A stretch of DNA of 64,000 nucleotides, taken from the NCBI RefSeq assembly GCF_020521555.1, contig NZ_BPWA01000001.1, positions 372,001 to 436,000 on the forward strand, written 5' to 3'. Numbering within the stretch: the first letter of the stretch is position 1; each line of letters opens with the position of its first letter. The notes beneath the pieces are model-generated. The model saw nothing but the letters and a program-made list of their open reading frames with translations. It was not told the DNA's origin and did no database searches. A program made the position numbers and the translations under genes. This document shows positions 8,558 to 22,680 of the stretch, one piece after another. The stretch is from Rodentibacter sp. JRC1. Its GTDB lineage: Bacteria; Pseudomonadota; Gammaproteobacteria; Enterobacterales; Pasteurellaceae.

Positions 8558-9712
8558 TTAAGCTTCAATCGATTTCAACAATGTTAAAAGTTGTAAACCT
8601 ATCTCTCTACGCCAGCCAAGCAATAAATCCGGTAATTTATCTTGCGGTTCATTATGTAGCCAAACCCACTTTATAAGCTCCTCTAAACTCCGTTTGCTTG
8701 CTAAAATCTCTAATGTTAAACCTTGTGGTGTTAATTCATAAGCTTTTTCCTGCAACAAACGAATCGCTTTTTTATAACGAGAATCCTCCACCACACGTAC
8801 AATTCGTTTCGGATAATCATAAGGAGAAACACGACGTGCCTGCGCTAAAAGTTGTAAAATTTTTTTACCACGCACACGCACTTCGTTATTTGTTAGTCCG
8901 ATTTCAAGCATTTCCGATGTATTGCGGGGGTTGTATTTGGCGACTTTCCATAAATGCTCTGATTTCACCACATAAGACAGTGCTAAATCACGTGTTATTG
9001 CTACTTCTTGTCGCCATTGAGCAAGAATTTTCAAACGAGCAAGTTCTAATGGATTTAATTTCCAAGCATTTGGAATATCCAAATAAGCCTTGTCAGCCTC
9101 ATTTTTTTGTAGCCTAGTTGCTTTTGCTAAGGCTAATTCACAATCAGAATGAACCGCATTCACCCAAGGTGTTTCTGCCAGTTCTTTCAGTAAACAATGG
9201 TAAAGCGGTAACAAATACCAAACATCACCGGCGGCATAATGTAGCTGTATATCAGACAAAGGGCGTTTAATCCAATTTGTTCTGGTTGCGCCTTTATCCA
9301 CCTCAACATTCAAATATTGCAATGCCAGTTTTGCTAATCCGACTGAATTTCCCAATCCAAGAAAACGCGCCATAATTTGCGTATCCATCATAGGTTGAGG
9401 CAACTGATCAAATTCTTGTAAAAATACCTGTAAATCCTCGCTACAAGAATGAAGGATTTTTAACACATTAGAATCTGCCAATAATGCGACAAAAGGGGAA
9501 AAATCAGTGATATTTAAAGGATCAATAAGGGAAATATGTTCACCATCATAAAGCTGAATAAGACCGAGCTTTGGGAAATAGGTAGAAACTCGTACAAATT
9601 CAGTATCTAAAGCGACCGCACTTTGTTGACGAGCCAAACGACAAGTTTCCTCCAGTGCTTGGTCTGTCGTGATCAGTGAAAAGTGCGGTTGATTTTGGCT
9701 TTCTTTTATCAT
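8558..9712 (-). CDS. rnd: Ribonuclease D
   Basis: This is a 3'-5' exoribonuclease that trims tRNA precursors. The 384-residue protein has an N-terminal DEDDy exonuclease domain with ALDTEF (ExoI, about residue 33-38), the middle Asp region HSCSEDLQVF and YAAGDVWYLLPLY (ExoIII, including the Y of DEDDy), followed by HRDC domains (about 200-280 and 285-375). Start placed at the ATG at 9712, with AAGAGA before it; the frame upstream opens only from a TTG. It lies next to fadD, as in E. coli. Confidence 0.95.
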   Translation of the reverse strand: MIKESQNQPHFSLITTDQALEETCRLARQQSAVALDTEFVRVSTYFPKLGLIQLYDGEHISLIDPLNITDFSPFVALLADSNVLKILHSCSEDLQVFLQEFDQLPQPMMDTQIMARFLGLGNSVGLAKLALQYLNVEVDKGATRTNWIKRPLSDIQLHYAAGDVWYLLPLYHCLLKELAETPWVNAVHSDCELALAKATRLQKNEADKAYLDIPNAWKLNPLELARLKILAQWRQEVAITRDLALSYVVKSEHLWKVAKYNPRNTSEMLEIGLTNNEVRVRGKKILQLLAQARRVSPYDYPKRIVRVVEDSRYKKAIRLLQEKAYELTPQGLTLEILASKRSLEELIKWVWLHNEPQDKLPDLLLGWRREIGLQLLTLLKSIEA

Positions 9713-9779
9713 GATATTATCTCTTAAACTAAAGAACAAAAATGGGATATCACTATCCCATTATTTTTCAATGATAGAT

Positions 9780-11468
9780 TTAATGCGCCGACCGCTTAGC
9801 CATTTCTTCATCGCGTAATACACGGCGTAAAATTTTACCTACATTTGTTTTTGGCAATTCATCACGAAATTCAATTTCTTTTGGTACTTTATAGCCGGTT
9901 AAATGCTGACGGCAATGTTGACGAAGCTCATCACGCGTTAGACTTTCATCTTTTTTTACGACAAAAATCTTAATTGTTTCACCTGAAACTTCGTTTGGCA
10001 TACCGATTGCGACCGCTTCCGCTACTTTATAATTAAGCATAACTACATCTTCAATTTCATTCGGATAAACGTTAAAACCGGAAACCAAAATCATATCTTT
10101 TTTGCGATCTACAATGCGTAGGCTATAAGATTCATCCATAATGACAATATCGCCCGTCGCCATCCAACCGTCTTTCAAAACTTCACCGGTCGCCTCAGGA
10201 CGTTGCCAATACCCTTGCATCACCTGCTCACCTTTTACCCATAATTCGCCCGGCTCACCGATTTGTGCTTCAGAACCATCATCTTTAATAATCTTAATAT
10301 CCGTATTCGGTACAGGTACACCGATGGTGCCGTTATGCTTGACGACATTTATCGGGCAAGCTGCAATCAGAGGGGAGCATTCCGTCATACCATAACCTTC
10401 GATAATATTACAGCCGGTTAAATCATGCCAACGAGTCGCAACCGATTGTTGAATCGCCATTCCCCCGCCGACAGAAAGTTTTAATACGGAAAAATCCACT
10501 TCTTTGAAATTTTCATTATTCAATAAAGCATTAAACAACGTATTAACACCGGTAATTGCCTCAAATCGATATTTTTTCAACTCTTTCACAAAGCTATCAA
10601 TATCACGCGGATTCGTAATTAAAATAGCAGTTACACCAAGTTCAAGGAAAAGTAAACAGTTCACCGTTAAAGCGAAAACGTGGTAAAGCGGCAAGGCTAA
10701 AACAGCGAAACGCATTCTTGAGTGATCACCAATAAAAGGTTCGGCAATCCATTTGGCTTGGAAAACATTAGTAATAATATTGCCATGAGAAAGCATTGCA
10801 CCTTTGGCAACCCCGGTTGTCCCCCCCGTATATTGCAGAAATGCTAAGTCGTTACGCGAAACTTCAGGACGAACATATTGACGATATTTACCAATGCTTA
10901 ACACTTCACGAAAAGTAACAGCGTGCGGTAATTTATACTTAGGTACTAATTTTTTAATGTATTTCACTATAAAATTAACCAAAGTACGTTTACCAAAAGA
11001 CAGTTGATCGCCCATTCGGGTTAAAATAACGTGTTTAACATTCGTATTGAACACGATTTTTTCAAGCGTCGAAGCAAAATTAGAAACCACAACAATAGCT
11101 ACCGCACCACTATCTTGCAATTGATGTTCAAGCTCACGCGGGGTGTAAAGCGGATTGACATTCACCGCGATCAGCCCGGCGCGTAAAATGCCAAAAAGTG
11201 CAATAGGATATTGCAATAAATTCGGCATCATTAATGCAACGCGATCACCACGTTTCAATTTAAATTCATTCTGCAAATAAGCCGCAAAAGCACGACTGCG
11301 TTCTTCTAATTTACGAAAAGTGAGGACTTGTCCCATATTGATATATGCCGGACGATCGGGGTGTTCACGCACCGCTTTGTCAAACATATCTAAAATTGAT
11401 TCGTATTTTGACGTATCCAGAACTTTTTCCACACCTTCCGGATAATTTTGAAACCAAATTTTTTCCAT
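9780..11468 (-). CDS. fadD: Long-chain fatty acid-CoA ligase
   Basis: This is an ANL-superfamily acyl-CoA synthetase that activates fatty acids with ATP and CoA, coupled to uptake at the inner membrane. At 562 residues it is the same size as E. coli FadD. Visible motifs are the P-loop-like [18 protein letters not shown] (about 210-230), GYGMTECSP (about 360), the FACS signature region GWMATGDI ... VDRKKDMI (about 430-460) and the C-terminal catalytic lysine in [14 protein letters not shown] precedes the ATG. It is 45 bp downstream of the slp-type lipoprotein gene, as in E. coli yeaY-fadD. Confidence 0.96.
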   Translation of the reverse strand: MEKIWFQNYPEGVEKVLDTSKYESILDMFDKAVREHPDRPAYINMGQVLTFRKLEERSRAFAAYLQNEFKLKRGDRVALMMPNLLQYPIALFGILRAGLIAVNVNPLYTPRELEHQLQDSGAVAIVVVSNFASTLEKIVFNTNVKHVILTRMGDQLSFGKRTLVNFIVKYIKKLVPKYKLPHAVTFREVLSIGKYRQYVRPEVSRNDLAFLQYTGGTTGVAKGAMLSHGNIITNVFQAKWIAEPFIGDHSRMRFAVLALPLYHVFALTVNCLLFLELGVTAILITNPRDIDSFVKELKKYRFEAITGVNTLFNALLNNENFKEVDFSVLKLSVGGGMAIQQSVATRWHDLTGCNIIEGYGMTECSPLIAACPINVVKHNGTIGVPVPNTDIKIIKDDGSEAQIGEPGELWVKGEQVMQGYWQRPEATGEVLKDGWMATGDIVIMDESYSLRIVDRKKDMILVSGFNVYPNEIEDVVMLNYKVAEAVAIGMPNEVSGETIKIFVVKKDESLTRDELRQHCRQHLTGYKVPKEIEFRDELPKTNVGKILRRVLRDEEMAKRSAH

Positions 11469-11513
11469 TTGTTAGCCTTGTTATGTTGGAAAATCAGCAG
11501 CGGATTTTATCAT

Positions 11514-12053
11514 TTAATTCAAATAATAGCGAATTTCAGGCTTATCATACCAACGATGACGCCATCGCCAAAATCCCCAATCGTCCCATTCATCTATCGG
11601 ATAATAATAGCTTTTGGTTAGTCGCCAAAGACGATAGTTCTCAGTCTGAATAACAGGATAAATATACTCCGCTTGCTCAATTTTACCCCGTGCTTTTCCT
11701 GATAATTTACCACCCAATGTGATATAACGATCTTTAAGATTTTCAGGATCGATAAAGCCATCAAAATAAGCGATAAAACGCCCGTCAGACTGAGATTCTA
11801 TTAAGGGCTGACCTGAATAATTAGAAATCGGTAAGCTTAATACTTCAATCTTTGTTTTATTCGGTAGAATTTCAGATTGAATAATTTTTCCACCTAAGCG
11901 CACCGTTTTACAATGGCAGTCTAAATCTTGAGAGGAAATATCCTTATAACTTGTAATAGAAAATCGTTCCTTCTCCAATCCTTTAGGCGGAGTAACGCAA
12001 CCGATTAATAAGAATGAAAGTGCGGTCAAAAATAACATTATTTTTCCTTTCAT
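11514..12053 (-). CDS. yeaY: Slp/YeaY-family outer membrane lipoprotein
   Basis: The predicted 179-residue lipoprotein has a signal peptide at residues 1-18 and lipobox LLIGC with acylated Cys19; the residue after Cys is Val rather than Asp, so outer membrane sorting is expected. The body resembles the Slp family (starvation-inducible lipoprotein), and the tail is rich in W, Y and R. Start placed at the ATG at 12053, with AGGAGA upstream; an in-frame extension to 12107 would put basic residues before the signal and overlap tsaB. The position between tsaB and fadD is the same as E. coli yeaY, which supports orthology. Function is unknown. Confidence 0.88.
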   Translation of the reverse strand: MKGKIMLFLTALSFLLIGCVTPPKGLEKERFSITSYKDISSQDLDCHCKTVRLGGKIIQSEILPNKTKIEVLSLPISNYSGQPLIESQSDGRFIAYFDGFIDPENLKDRYITLGGKLSGKARGKIEQAEYIYPVIQTENYRLWRLTKSYYYPIDEWDDWGFWRWRHRWYDKPEIRYYLN

Positions 12054-12079
12054 TTTGATTCTCCTCTTTATATAAAAAA

Positions 12080-12790
12080 CTATTCTCTCCCCGGAAGCTT
12101 CTTCCATGTCACTTCGTTACGTAAATAAGTCGGTTCAATTTCTAAAGCGGAAATAGTTTTATGTTGTAAATAATCTATTCTTGCCAGTTCTAACATATAT
12201 AAAGCATTCGGCAATTCAATATCACTGCCGAGTAGCTGTTTTTCCATAAATTGGGAATAAGCATTCCAACCTGTGCCGACTCTAAAAATGCTTTTATCCG
12301 TCAATTGAGCAATCGCTCGCTCCGGCGTGCAGACCTGTTCAGCAATCACTTCCTGCCATTGAAAAAACTCACCGAAATCCGACCGCACTTTTTCCCGCAT
12401 TAATAGAGAAAAATACACTTCATTCATTCTTGCATCAATCGCAGCAGCAACATTTTCTATATTATGTAATTCAAAAGCCGCTTGAGCCATAGCAGTTAAA
12501 TTGGAAACAGGGATCACAGGTAAATCCGCCCCAAAAGCTAAACCTTGAGCAATTCCTGCCCCAACACGTACTCCGGTAAAACTCCCCGGGCCACGACCAA
12601 AAGCAAGCACATCCACCTGATTAAGCCGAATGCCGGAATTTACCAAAATTTCATCAATCATCGGCAAAATGCGTTTCGTATGGGTACGCTGTGCCAATTC
12701 ATTTAGATGTGTTTTTTCACCATTATGTAATAAAGCAACGGAACAAGCTTCCGTTGAAGTATCTAAGGCGAGTAAAGTTAAATTTGTCAT
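12080..12790 (-). CDS. tsaB: tRNA threonylcarbamoyladenosine synthesis protein TsaB
   Basis: TsaB is the partner subunit that scaffolds TsaD and TsaE in making t6A at position 37 of ANN-decoding tRNAs. The 236-residue protein belongs to the ASKHA-like fold, with LALDTSTEACSVAL at the N-terminus and GRGPGSFTGVRVGAG at about residue 66-80. It lacks the metal-binding histidines of TsaD, as expected for TsaB. It is 12 bp downstream of yoaA and 26 bp upstream of the lipoprotein gene, in one minus-strand run. Confidence 0.95.
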   Translation of the reverse strand: MTNLTLLALDTSTEACSVALLHNGEKTHLNELAQRTHTKRILPMIDEILVNSGIRLNQVDVLAFGRGPGSFTGVRVGAGIAQGLAFGADLPVIPVSNLTAMAQAAFELHNIENVAAAIDARMNEVYFSLLMREKVRSDFGEFFQWQEVIAEQVCTPERAIAQLTDKSIFRVGTGWNAYSQFMEKQLLGSDIELPNALYMLELARIDYLQHKTISALEIEPTYLRNEVTWKKLPGRE

Positions 12791-12802
12791 TTATTTTCTC
12801 AA

Positions 12803-14719
12803 TCACTTGTTTTGTAAGAATTGTATCACTTTGTTGAGATCGCGAGTACGTTTGGAATTAGGCAAACTTTTTAAAAAAGTTTCGCCATAGCTTCTCATCA
12901 CTAAACGATTATCACAAATAATCACAACACCACGATCGGTCACATCACGAATAAGCCGACCAACACCTTGTTTTAGCGCAATTACGGCTTCCGGAATTTG
13001 AATATCATTAAAAGGATCCCCTCCCTGTAAACGACAATCTTCAATACGTGCTTTCAGTAAAGGTTCATCCGGTGCGGTAAAGGGGAGTTTGTCAATAATG
13101 ACGAGTGAAAGCGCATCGCCACGCACGTCTACGCCTTCCCAAAAACTTGAAGTCGCCACCAATACGCTGTGAGATTCTTGTGTAAACTGCTCTAATAATT
13201 TTCCTTTTGAAGTTTCACCTTGCAAAAGTACGGATAATTCACTGTTCTCCCGAAAATATTCGGCTAAACCACGCATCATTGAATAAGAAGTACAAAGTAC
13301 GAAACATCGCCCTTGATTCGTTTCAATTACCGGCAAAAGCATTTTACCAAGAGATTTTAAAGTATGGCTCTGATTTGTATTTGGTAAATAACGTGGCACG
13401 CAAAGTAATGATTGCTCAGAATAATTAAAGGGACTCTGTAAAATTTTCTGTGTTGCATTTTTAATACCAAGGCGTTGGCAGAAATGGTTAAAACTACCTC
13501 CCACTTCTAGTGTTGCCGAAGTAAAAATCCAAGCTGCTTCTTTCGTTGATAATTGTTCCCCAAATTTATCCGCAACGGTCAATGGTGTAATGTGCAAACC
13601 GAATTGACGTCCATTCGCTTCAAACCAGTAACAGTAACCGACAATATTAGTATCTGCCAAGCGTTTTAATTGATTTTTAATTGATTCTACACGTTCAAAA
13701 ATACTATCAAGCATTTGTGAACGACCGAGCGCCGATTTAATCACTTCAGAAAGAAAATCAATTTTTTCTTGCAACAATTCAAAGGCTTTTTTGACCGCAC
13801 TTTGGGAATACAATTCTCGCCAATTTCCTCTCACATTATTTCCTTCTCCCAATAGAAGACGAAAATCTTGCACTACTTTTAATAAAGTATCAGAGATAGC
13901 GCCAAGTTGTTGTAAATCTTTTAATTCTGTACGGTAAACAATATTGATATCTTTACATAAATCAAAAAGTTGACGAGATGTAAGGGATTGACCAAAATAC
14001 TGGCTGGCAATATCCGGTAGCTGATGTGCTTCATCAAAAATAATCACTTCAGCATTGGGAATCAATTCACCGAAACCGCTCTCTTTCACCGCCATATCTG
14101 CAAAGAATAAGTGGTGATTGACAACCACGAGATCGGCACTTAATGCCTTTTTACGGGCATTTGCCACATAGCATTCGCTATAATTAGGGCAATCTGTTCC
14201 TAAACAACTCTCTATCGTGCTGGTAAGTTGCGGAATAATGGGACTATCTTCGGCTAATTCAATACATTCGGTAAAATCACCGGTTTTCGTACTGTTATTC
14301 CATTTACGTATTTTACTTAAATCTGCCAAAACAGATTTATCGCCAAGCACACCTTGAGCAATAACTTGATCTAAACGTTCTAGGCAAAGATAATTTGCGC
14401 GCCCTTTTAATAAAGCGATTTTACCTGGGAAGTTAAGTGCTTTTTTAATTGCCGGCAAATCCCGATTAAATAATTGATCTTGAAGATTTTTAGAACCGGT
14501 AGAAATGATCGTTTTCTTACCGAATACCAATGCAGGTGCAAGATAAGCGAAAGTTTTTCCCGTGCCGGTTCCGGCTTCTACAACTAAAGTGGATTTCTGT
14601 GCAATCGTTTCACCCACAGCTAATGCCATTTCCAGCTGTTCTGCACGTGGTCGAAAACCGTTGATAGCCCGACTTAACGTTCCCTCATTGGAAAATATCA
14701 CACTAATCTCATTTTGCAT
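12803..14719 (-). CDS. yoaA: DinG-family iron-sulfur helicase YoaA
   Basis: This is an XPD/DinG-type superfamily 2 5'-3' DNA helicase. The 638-residue protein has Walker A EAGTGTGKT at 48-56, four cluster cysteines C112, C172, C177 and C183 between motifs I and II, DEAH at 229-232, and C-terminal motifs FWEGVDVRGD and GVGRLIRD. E. coli YoaA has the same length and works with the HolC subunit of DNA polymerase III in repair of stalled forks; the size and gene order point to YoaA rather than DinG. No strong Shine-Dalgarno is seen before the ATG. Confidence 0.94.
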   Translation of the reverse strand: MQNEISVIFSNEGTLSRAINGFRPRAEQLEMALAVGETIAQKSTLVVEAGTGTGKTFAYLAPALVFGKKTIISTGSKNLQDQLFNRDLPAIKKALNFPGKIALLKGRANYLCLERLDQVIAQGVLGDKSVLADLSKIRKWNNSTKTGDFTECIELAEDSPIIPQLTSTIESCLGTDCPNYSECYVANARKKALSADLVVVNHHLFFADMAVKESGFGELIPNAEVIIFDEAHQLPDIASQYFGQSLTSRQLFDLCKDINIVYRTELKDLQQLGAISDTLLKVVQDFRLLLGEGNNVRGNWRELYSQSAVKKAFELLQEKIDFLSEVIKSALGRSQMLDSIFERVESIKNQLKRLADTNIVGYCYWFEANGRQFGLHITPLTVADKFGEQLSTKEAAWIFTSATLEVGGSFNHFCQRLGIKNATQKILQSPFNYSEQSLLCVPRYLPNTNQSHTLKSLGKMLLPVIETNQGRCFVLCTSYSMMRGLAEYFRENSELSVLLQGETSKGKLLEQFTQESHSVLVATSSFWEGVDVRGDALSLVIIDKLPFTAPDEPLLKARIEDCRLQGGDPFNDIQIPEAVIALKQGVGRLIRDVTDRGVVIICDNRLVMRSYGETFLKSLPNSKRTRDLNKVIQFLQNK

Positions 14720-14962
14720 TTTGGTTTAATATTGAAACTAAAAATAGGTGAAAGTGTAACAAATTCTAGAGGACTATTGAATAAAATAACAGTAAAAATA
14801 AGGGGAAAATCAACCGCACTTTTATACGTTCGTTCGTGTTGATGTTTTAGAAGGGATTGATTAAAAATAAATAGGATAGATACATCAGAATTGGGCTTCA
14901 CTCCCGGTCAGTAACTCAAAAAACCTGCAAAAGTAAGTAAGCCAAAATTTAGTCGTGAAATA
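14720..14962. other. Intergenic stretch between yoaA and the rRNA operon
   Basis: There are 243 bases with no supported gene. It holds one uptake sequence in reverse orientation (ACCGCACTT near 14813) and presumably the yoaA promoter; no clear -35/-10 pair was found. A short open frame at 14698-14901 on the minus strand overlaps the yoaA start and has no ribosome binding site. Confidence 0.6.
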
Positions 14963-14995
14963 ACAAAACCCCTTGAACTCTACCAGTCCAAGGGG
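14963..14995 (-). terminator. Terminator of the rRNA operon
   Basis: The 7 bp stem CCCCTTG/CAAGGGG (14969-14975 and 14989-14995) is followed on the minus strand by TTTTGTTATT. It lies about 13 bases beyond the 5S gene. Confidence 0.85.
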
Positions 14996-15007
14996 CTTGA
15001 TATGTTT

Positions 15008-15127
15008 GAACCCGGCGGTGCCCTACTCTCACATGGGGAAACCCCACACTACCATCGGCATTACGGCTTTTCACTTCTGAGTTCGGTATGGGGTCAGGTG
15101 GAACCTCCGCACTATCGCCGCCGGGAT
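15008..15127 (-). rRNA. rrf: 5S ribosomal RNA
   Basis: The minus strand reads a full 5S with the conserved core CCGAACTCAGAAGTGAAA and the terminal helix GCCCGGCGG-type pairing between the two ends. Ends are estimated to within a few bases from the closing helix. It is the last gene of the operon; the 23S-5S spacer holds no tRNA. Confidence 0.95.
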
Positions 15128-15233
15128 AATCCTTCGATAACTGCTTCTTTCTCTTTAAACAATTGGTCACAAGCCGAAAAATCTTCTCCAAAATCTCTCT
15201 TATCTTTCTCATTCAGTCAGTTCGCTTCAAAAA

Positions 15234-15247
15234 CACTTGAGCGTTGT

Positions 15248-15256
<9 letters not shown>
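15234..15256 (-). other. 3' arm of the 23S RNase III processing stem
   Basis: This segment pairs with 18138-18159: about 14 bp across CTTAACTATACAA plus CTCAAGTG, joining the two ends of 23S. It is the expected RNase III substrate for releasing pre-23S. Confidence 0.8.
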
Positions 15257-18137
<2,881 letters not shown>

Positions 18138-18144
<7 letters not shown>

Positions 18145-18159
18145 ATACAACCTCAAGTG
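18138..18159 (-). other. 5' arm of the 23S RNase III processing stem
   Basis: It is complementary to 15234-15256 with a two-base bulge; see that arm. Confidence 0.8.
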
Positions 18160-18305
18160 CTTTCAATACCAAACACTTTAGCTGTTATTTAATCTAACTA
18201 AACACTCGATTGCTTTTGTTCAATCAAGATTTTTATTACTCAGACTTTCTTCTATCCGCTTTCGCAGACTTAAAAAAATCTCTCAGTTTTCAGCTTGTTT
18301 CCAAT

Positions 18306-18318
18306 TTGTTAAAGAACA
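18306..18318 (-). promoter_or_regulatory. boxA antitermination element in the 16S-23S spacer
   Basis: The minus strand reads TGTTCTTTAACAA, matching the boxA consensus that recruits NusB-S10. It lies about 160 bases before the 23S 5' end. The remainder of the spacer between tRNA-Ala and 23S (18145-18503) is AT-rich and shows no gene. Confidence 0.85.
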
Positions 18319-18503
18319 GTCAGATAATCTTTTTCAGTTATCATCGTTAAATAAACTTAAAGGAAAGATAATAAATATAAGACAGGATAAGATAAACTTA
18401 GGTAAAAACCTGTATCGCCTACTTATTTTTCTCTTTATCCTTATTATCCTTGCTCTCTTTTCTTTCGGATTTCCAGCAAAACAATTTACTTAACGATGAT
18501 AAG

Positions 18504-18579
18504 TGGTGGAGATAAGCGGGATCGAACCGCTGACCTCCTGCGTGCAAGGCAGGCGCTCTCCCAGCTGAGCTATATCCCC
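18504..18579 (-). tRNA. alaT: tRNA-Ala (anticodon TGC)
   Basis: A 76-nt cloverleaf with encoded CCA (TGG at 18504-18506 on the plus strand), acceptor GGGGATA/TATCTCC, anticodon loop TTGCAC and T-arm GGTTCGATCC. It is a spacer tRNA of the rRNA operon, cotranscribed with tRNA-Ile. Confidence 0.97.
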
Positions 18580-18663
18580 TTTCATCATTTGCTCATAACG
18601 GTGTAGAGATACCACACCCGCTTATGAACCTTTTCCATTACACCTTTTCACTCACTCTCAGAG

Positions 18664-18740
<77 letters not shown>

Positions 18741-18773
18741 AAGGGTAATGCGATTTTCTGTGCTCTCTTGTCT

Positions 18774-18807
18774 ACAATCTATCAGCCAATCTGTGTGAAC
18801 ACTTGTT
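18774..18807 (-). other. 3' arm of the 16S RNase III processing stem
   Basis: It pairs over most of its 34 bases with 20485-20518 on the far side of 16S; the shared blocks include CAATCTGTGTG and CACTTGTT. It is the standard pre-16S processing stem. Confidence 0.85.
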
Positions 18808-18823
18808 ATCGCTCGTCTCTAAC

Positions 18824-20358
<1,535 letters not shown>

Positions 20359-20484
20359 AAAAGTTCAATCGCTCAATAAATACTGACTAAAAATTATTTA
20401 CCTTTAAAAGTAAAGTAAAAATGAATCTCAAGTTAAGCACTTATTAAGACTTCAAAATTAAAATTTATTTTAAACAAGTCAATC

Positions 20485-20518
20485 AACAAGTGCCCACACA
20501 GATTGTCTGATACATTGT
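20485..20518 (-). other. 5' arm of the 16S RNase III processing stem
   Basis: It is complementary to 18774-18807 and overlaps the end of boxA, the same layout as in E. coli rRNA leaders. Confidence 0.85.
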
Positions 20519-20527
20519 TAAAGAGCA
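20515..20527 (-). promoter_or_regulatory. boxA antitermination element in the rRNA leader
   Basis: The minus strand reads TGCTCTTTAACAA, identical in form to the E. coli leader boxA. It lies about 100 bases downstream of the proposed transcription start. Confidence 0.9.
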
Positions 20528-20576
20528 ATCCGCCAACCTTAAGCCGAACACTCAACTCAAAATAAGGCGAAAATAA

Positions 20577-20620
20577 AACGACGCACTGCAATTTTAAACA
20601 TTTCACAACAGTGCGTCGTT
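20577..20620 (-). other. Terminator-like hairpin at the start of the rRNA leader
   Basis: Perfect 12 bp arms AACGACGCACTG and CAGTGCGTCGTT (20577-20588 and 20609-20620) enclose a 20-base loop; on the minus strand the stem runs directly into TTATTTT. It begins about 5 bases after the predicted start site and precedes boxA. It may be an attenuator, a 5'-end protecting stem or a leftover terminator. Confidence 0.65.
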
Positions 20621-20631
20621 GTGTGGTGCGC

Positions 20632-20659
20632 ATTATAGGGATTTTACAATCCTTTGCAA
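20632..20659 (-). promoter_or_regulatory. rRNA operon promoter
   Basis: On the minus strand -35 TTGCAA (20654-20659) and -10 TATAAT (20632-20637) are separated by 16 bp and followed by the GC-rich discriminator GCGCACC, as expected for a growth-rate and ppGpp controlled promoter. Upstream is A/T-rich (UP-like). The start is predicted near 20625. Confidence 0.85.
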
Positions 20660-20719
20660 CTCTTTTTTGTAAAAAAATTTAATTTTTTTGTTATTTGTTT
20701 AAATATTAGGCAGGTCGAT

Positions 20720-20748
20720 TTGTTTTTAGACAAAAATCAGGATAAATT
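20720..20748 (+). promoter_or_regulatory. Possible promoter of the FAH-like gene
   Basis: TTGTTT (20720-20725) and TAAATT (20743-20748) with a 17 bp spacer lie about 36 bp before the ATG. The -10 is weak. Confidence 0.35.
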
Positions 20749-20783
20749 TAAGTTGTCAGGCTATCAAAAATTAAGGAAATGAT

Positions 20784-21605
20784 ATGAATTTTAAAAAAAT
20801 GATTGGTTTCGGTGTCGCAGGAAATTTTGCCGGACATTTAGAACAAGCGGGCGAAGCGAGCGATTTTATCGCTATAAAAACAGTAAATACCATTCAGCCT
20901 AAAGCGATTTTTCCATTCTATGTTCCTAGCGAAAACGCCGGCTTTCTTTCTGTTTATCCACTTAGCCATCAATATATCCGTTTTCCTGAAGGGGCTGATA
21001 ACTTGCAGATTGAACCGGAAATTGCGCTTGTTTGTGATCTACAGTATAAGGAAGGAAAAGTTTCAACCCTCATTCCTCGTTACTTCTCTGCTTATAATGA
21101 TTGCTCCATTCGCCGTCCTAATGCTAAAAAGATTTGTGAAAAGAAAAACTGGGGGAGAGAATCTAAAGGTATTTCAACCAATTTCTTGCCAATAACCTCC
21201 TTTAGTAAAGGGAGTGATATAGATCGTTACCACATTGCAAGTTTTCACAAGCGTGATGGAAAAATGAACACTTACGGTGTAGATAGCCCTGCTGCAGAGT
21301 ACAGTTATTTTCATCAGGAATTACTGGATTGGATTATAGATCGTATGAATAATCAACCGGATGAAGGCCCGATGAATCATATTGCATCATTACTTGAAAC
21401 AGCAAATTATCCAACCCAAGCAATCATCAGCATTGGTGCAACACGCTACACGCCATTCGGTGAAACACACTTTTTACAACCGGGCGATACCGCTATTGTT
21501 GTCGTGTATGACGGCACGAAATATCAAGCGAAACAAATTGAAGAAATGGCACGTACCGAGCGATTTCCGCAAGATATTTCAACATTAATTCAACAAGTTA
21601 TTTAA
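20784..21605 (+). CDS. Conserved protein related to the fumarylacetoacetase (FAH) fold, probable DUF5718 family
   Basis: No known role can be assigned to this 273-residue protein. Three segments follow the FAH-superfamily pattern: EPEIALVCDL (about 76-85, like the metal-binding E-x-E strand), FSAYNDCSIRR...KNWGRESKGIS (about 105-137, like the NDxSxRxxQ...K stretch) and RYTPFGETHFLQPGDTAIVVVYDG (about 222-245, like the GTPxGxG...LxPGD ending). This would suggest a metal-dependent hydrolase or isomerase, but substrate residues cannot be judged by eye. The start is supported by AAGGAAATG. It stands alone between the rRNA promoter (divergent) and convergent birA, and ends in a shared uptake-sequence terminator. 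Confidence 0.7.
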   Translation: MNFKKMIGFGVAGNFAGHLEQAGEASDFIAIKTVNTIQPKAIFPFYVPSENAGFLSVYPLSHQYIRFPEGADNLQIEPEIALVCDLQYKEGKVSTLIPRYFSAYNDCSIRRPNAKKICEKKNWGRESKGISTNFLPITSFSKGSDIDRYHIASFHKRDGKMNTYGVDSPAAEYSYFHQELLDWIIDRMNNQPDEGPMNHIASLLETANYPTQAIISIGATRYTPFGETHFLQPGDTAIVVVYDGTKYQAKQIEEMARTERFPQDISTLIQQVI

Positions 21606-21608
21606 TTC

Positions 21609-21644
21609 AAGTGCGGTCAAAAAATGCAATGTTTTTTGACCGCA

Positions 21645-21647
<3 letters not shown>
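21609..21647. terminator. Bidirectional uptake-sequence terminator (FAH-like gene / birA)
   Basis: Perfect 15 bp arms (21610-21624 and 21632-21646) contain AGTGCGGTC and GACCGCACT, with a 7-base loop and A/T runs. The right arm reaches into the birA stop codon (21645-21647). Confidence 0.9.
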
Positions 21648-22607
<960 letters not shown>

Positions 22608-22626
22608 TCAAAACGAAGTTAAATCT

Positions 22627-22641
22627 GTATAATCCCGCCGC
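22627..22641 (+). promoter_or_regulatory. Probable guaB promoter (extended -10)
   Basis: TG followed by TATAAT (22629-22634) and then a GC-rich CCCGCCGC discriminator, about 45 bp before the ATG. The -35 region is poor. A GC-rich discriminator is typical of promoters sensitive to ppGpp. Confidence 0.6.
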
Positions 22642-22680
22642 AATATTTTTTATCATAACTTTAACAGCGAGAATATTGCG

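Noticed and set aside
14698..14901. 67-residue minus-strand open frame between yoaA and the rRNA operon
   Set aside because: It overlaps the yoaA start, has no Shine-Dalgarno, and its composition looks like translated A/T-rich spacer.
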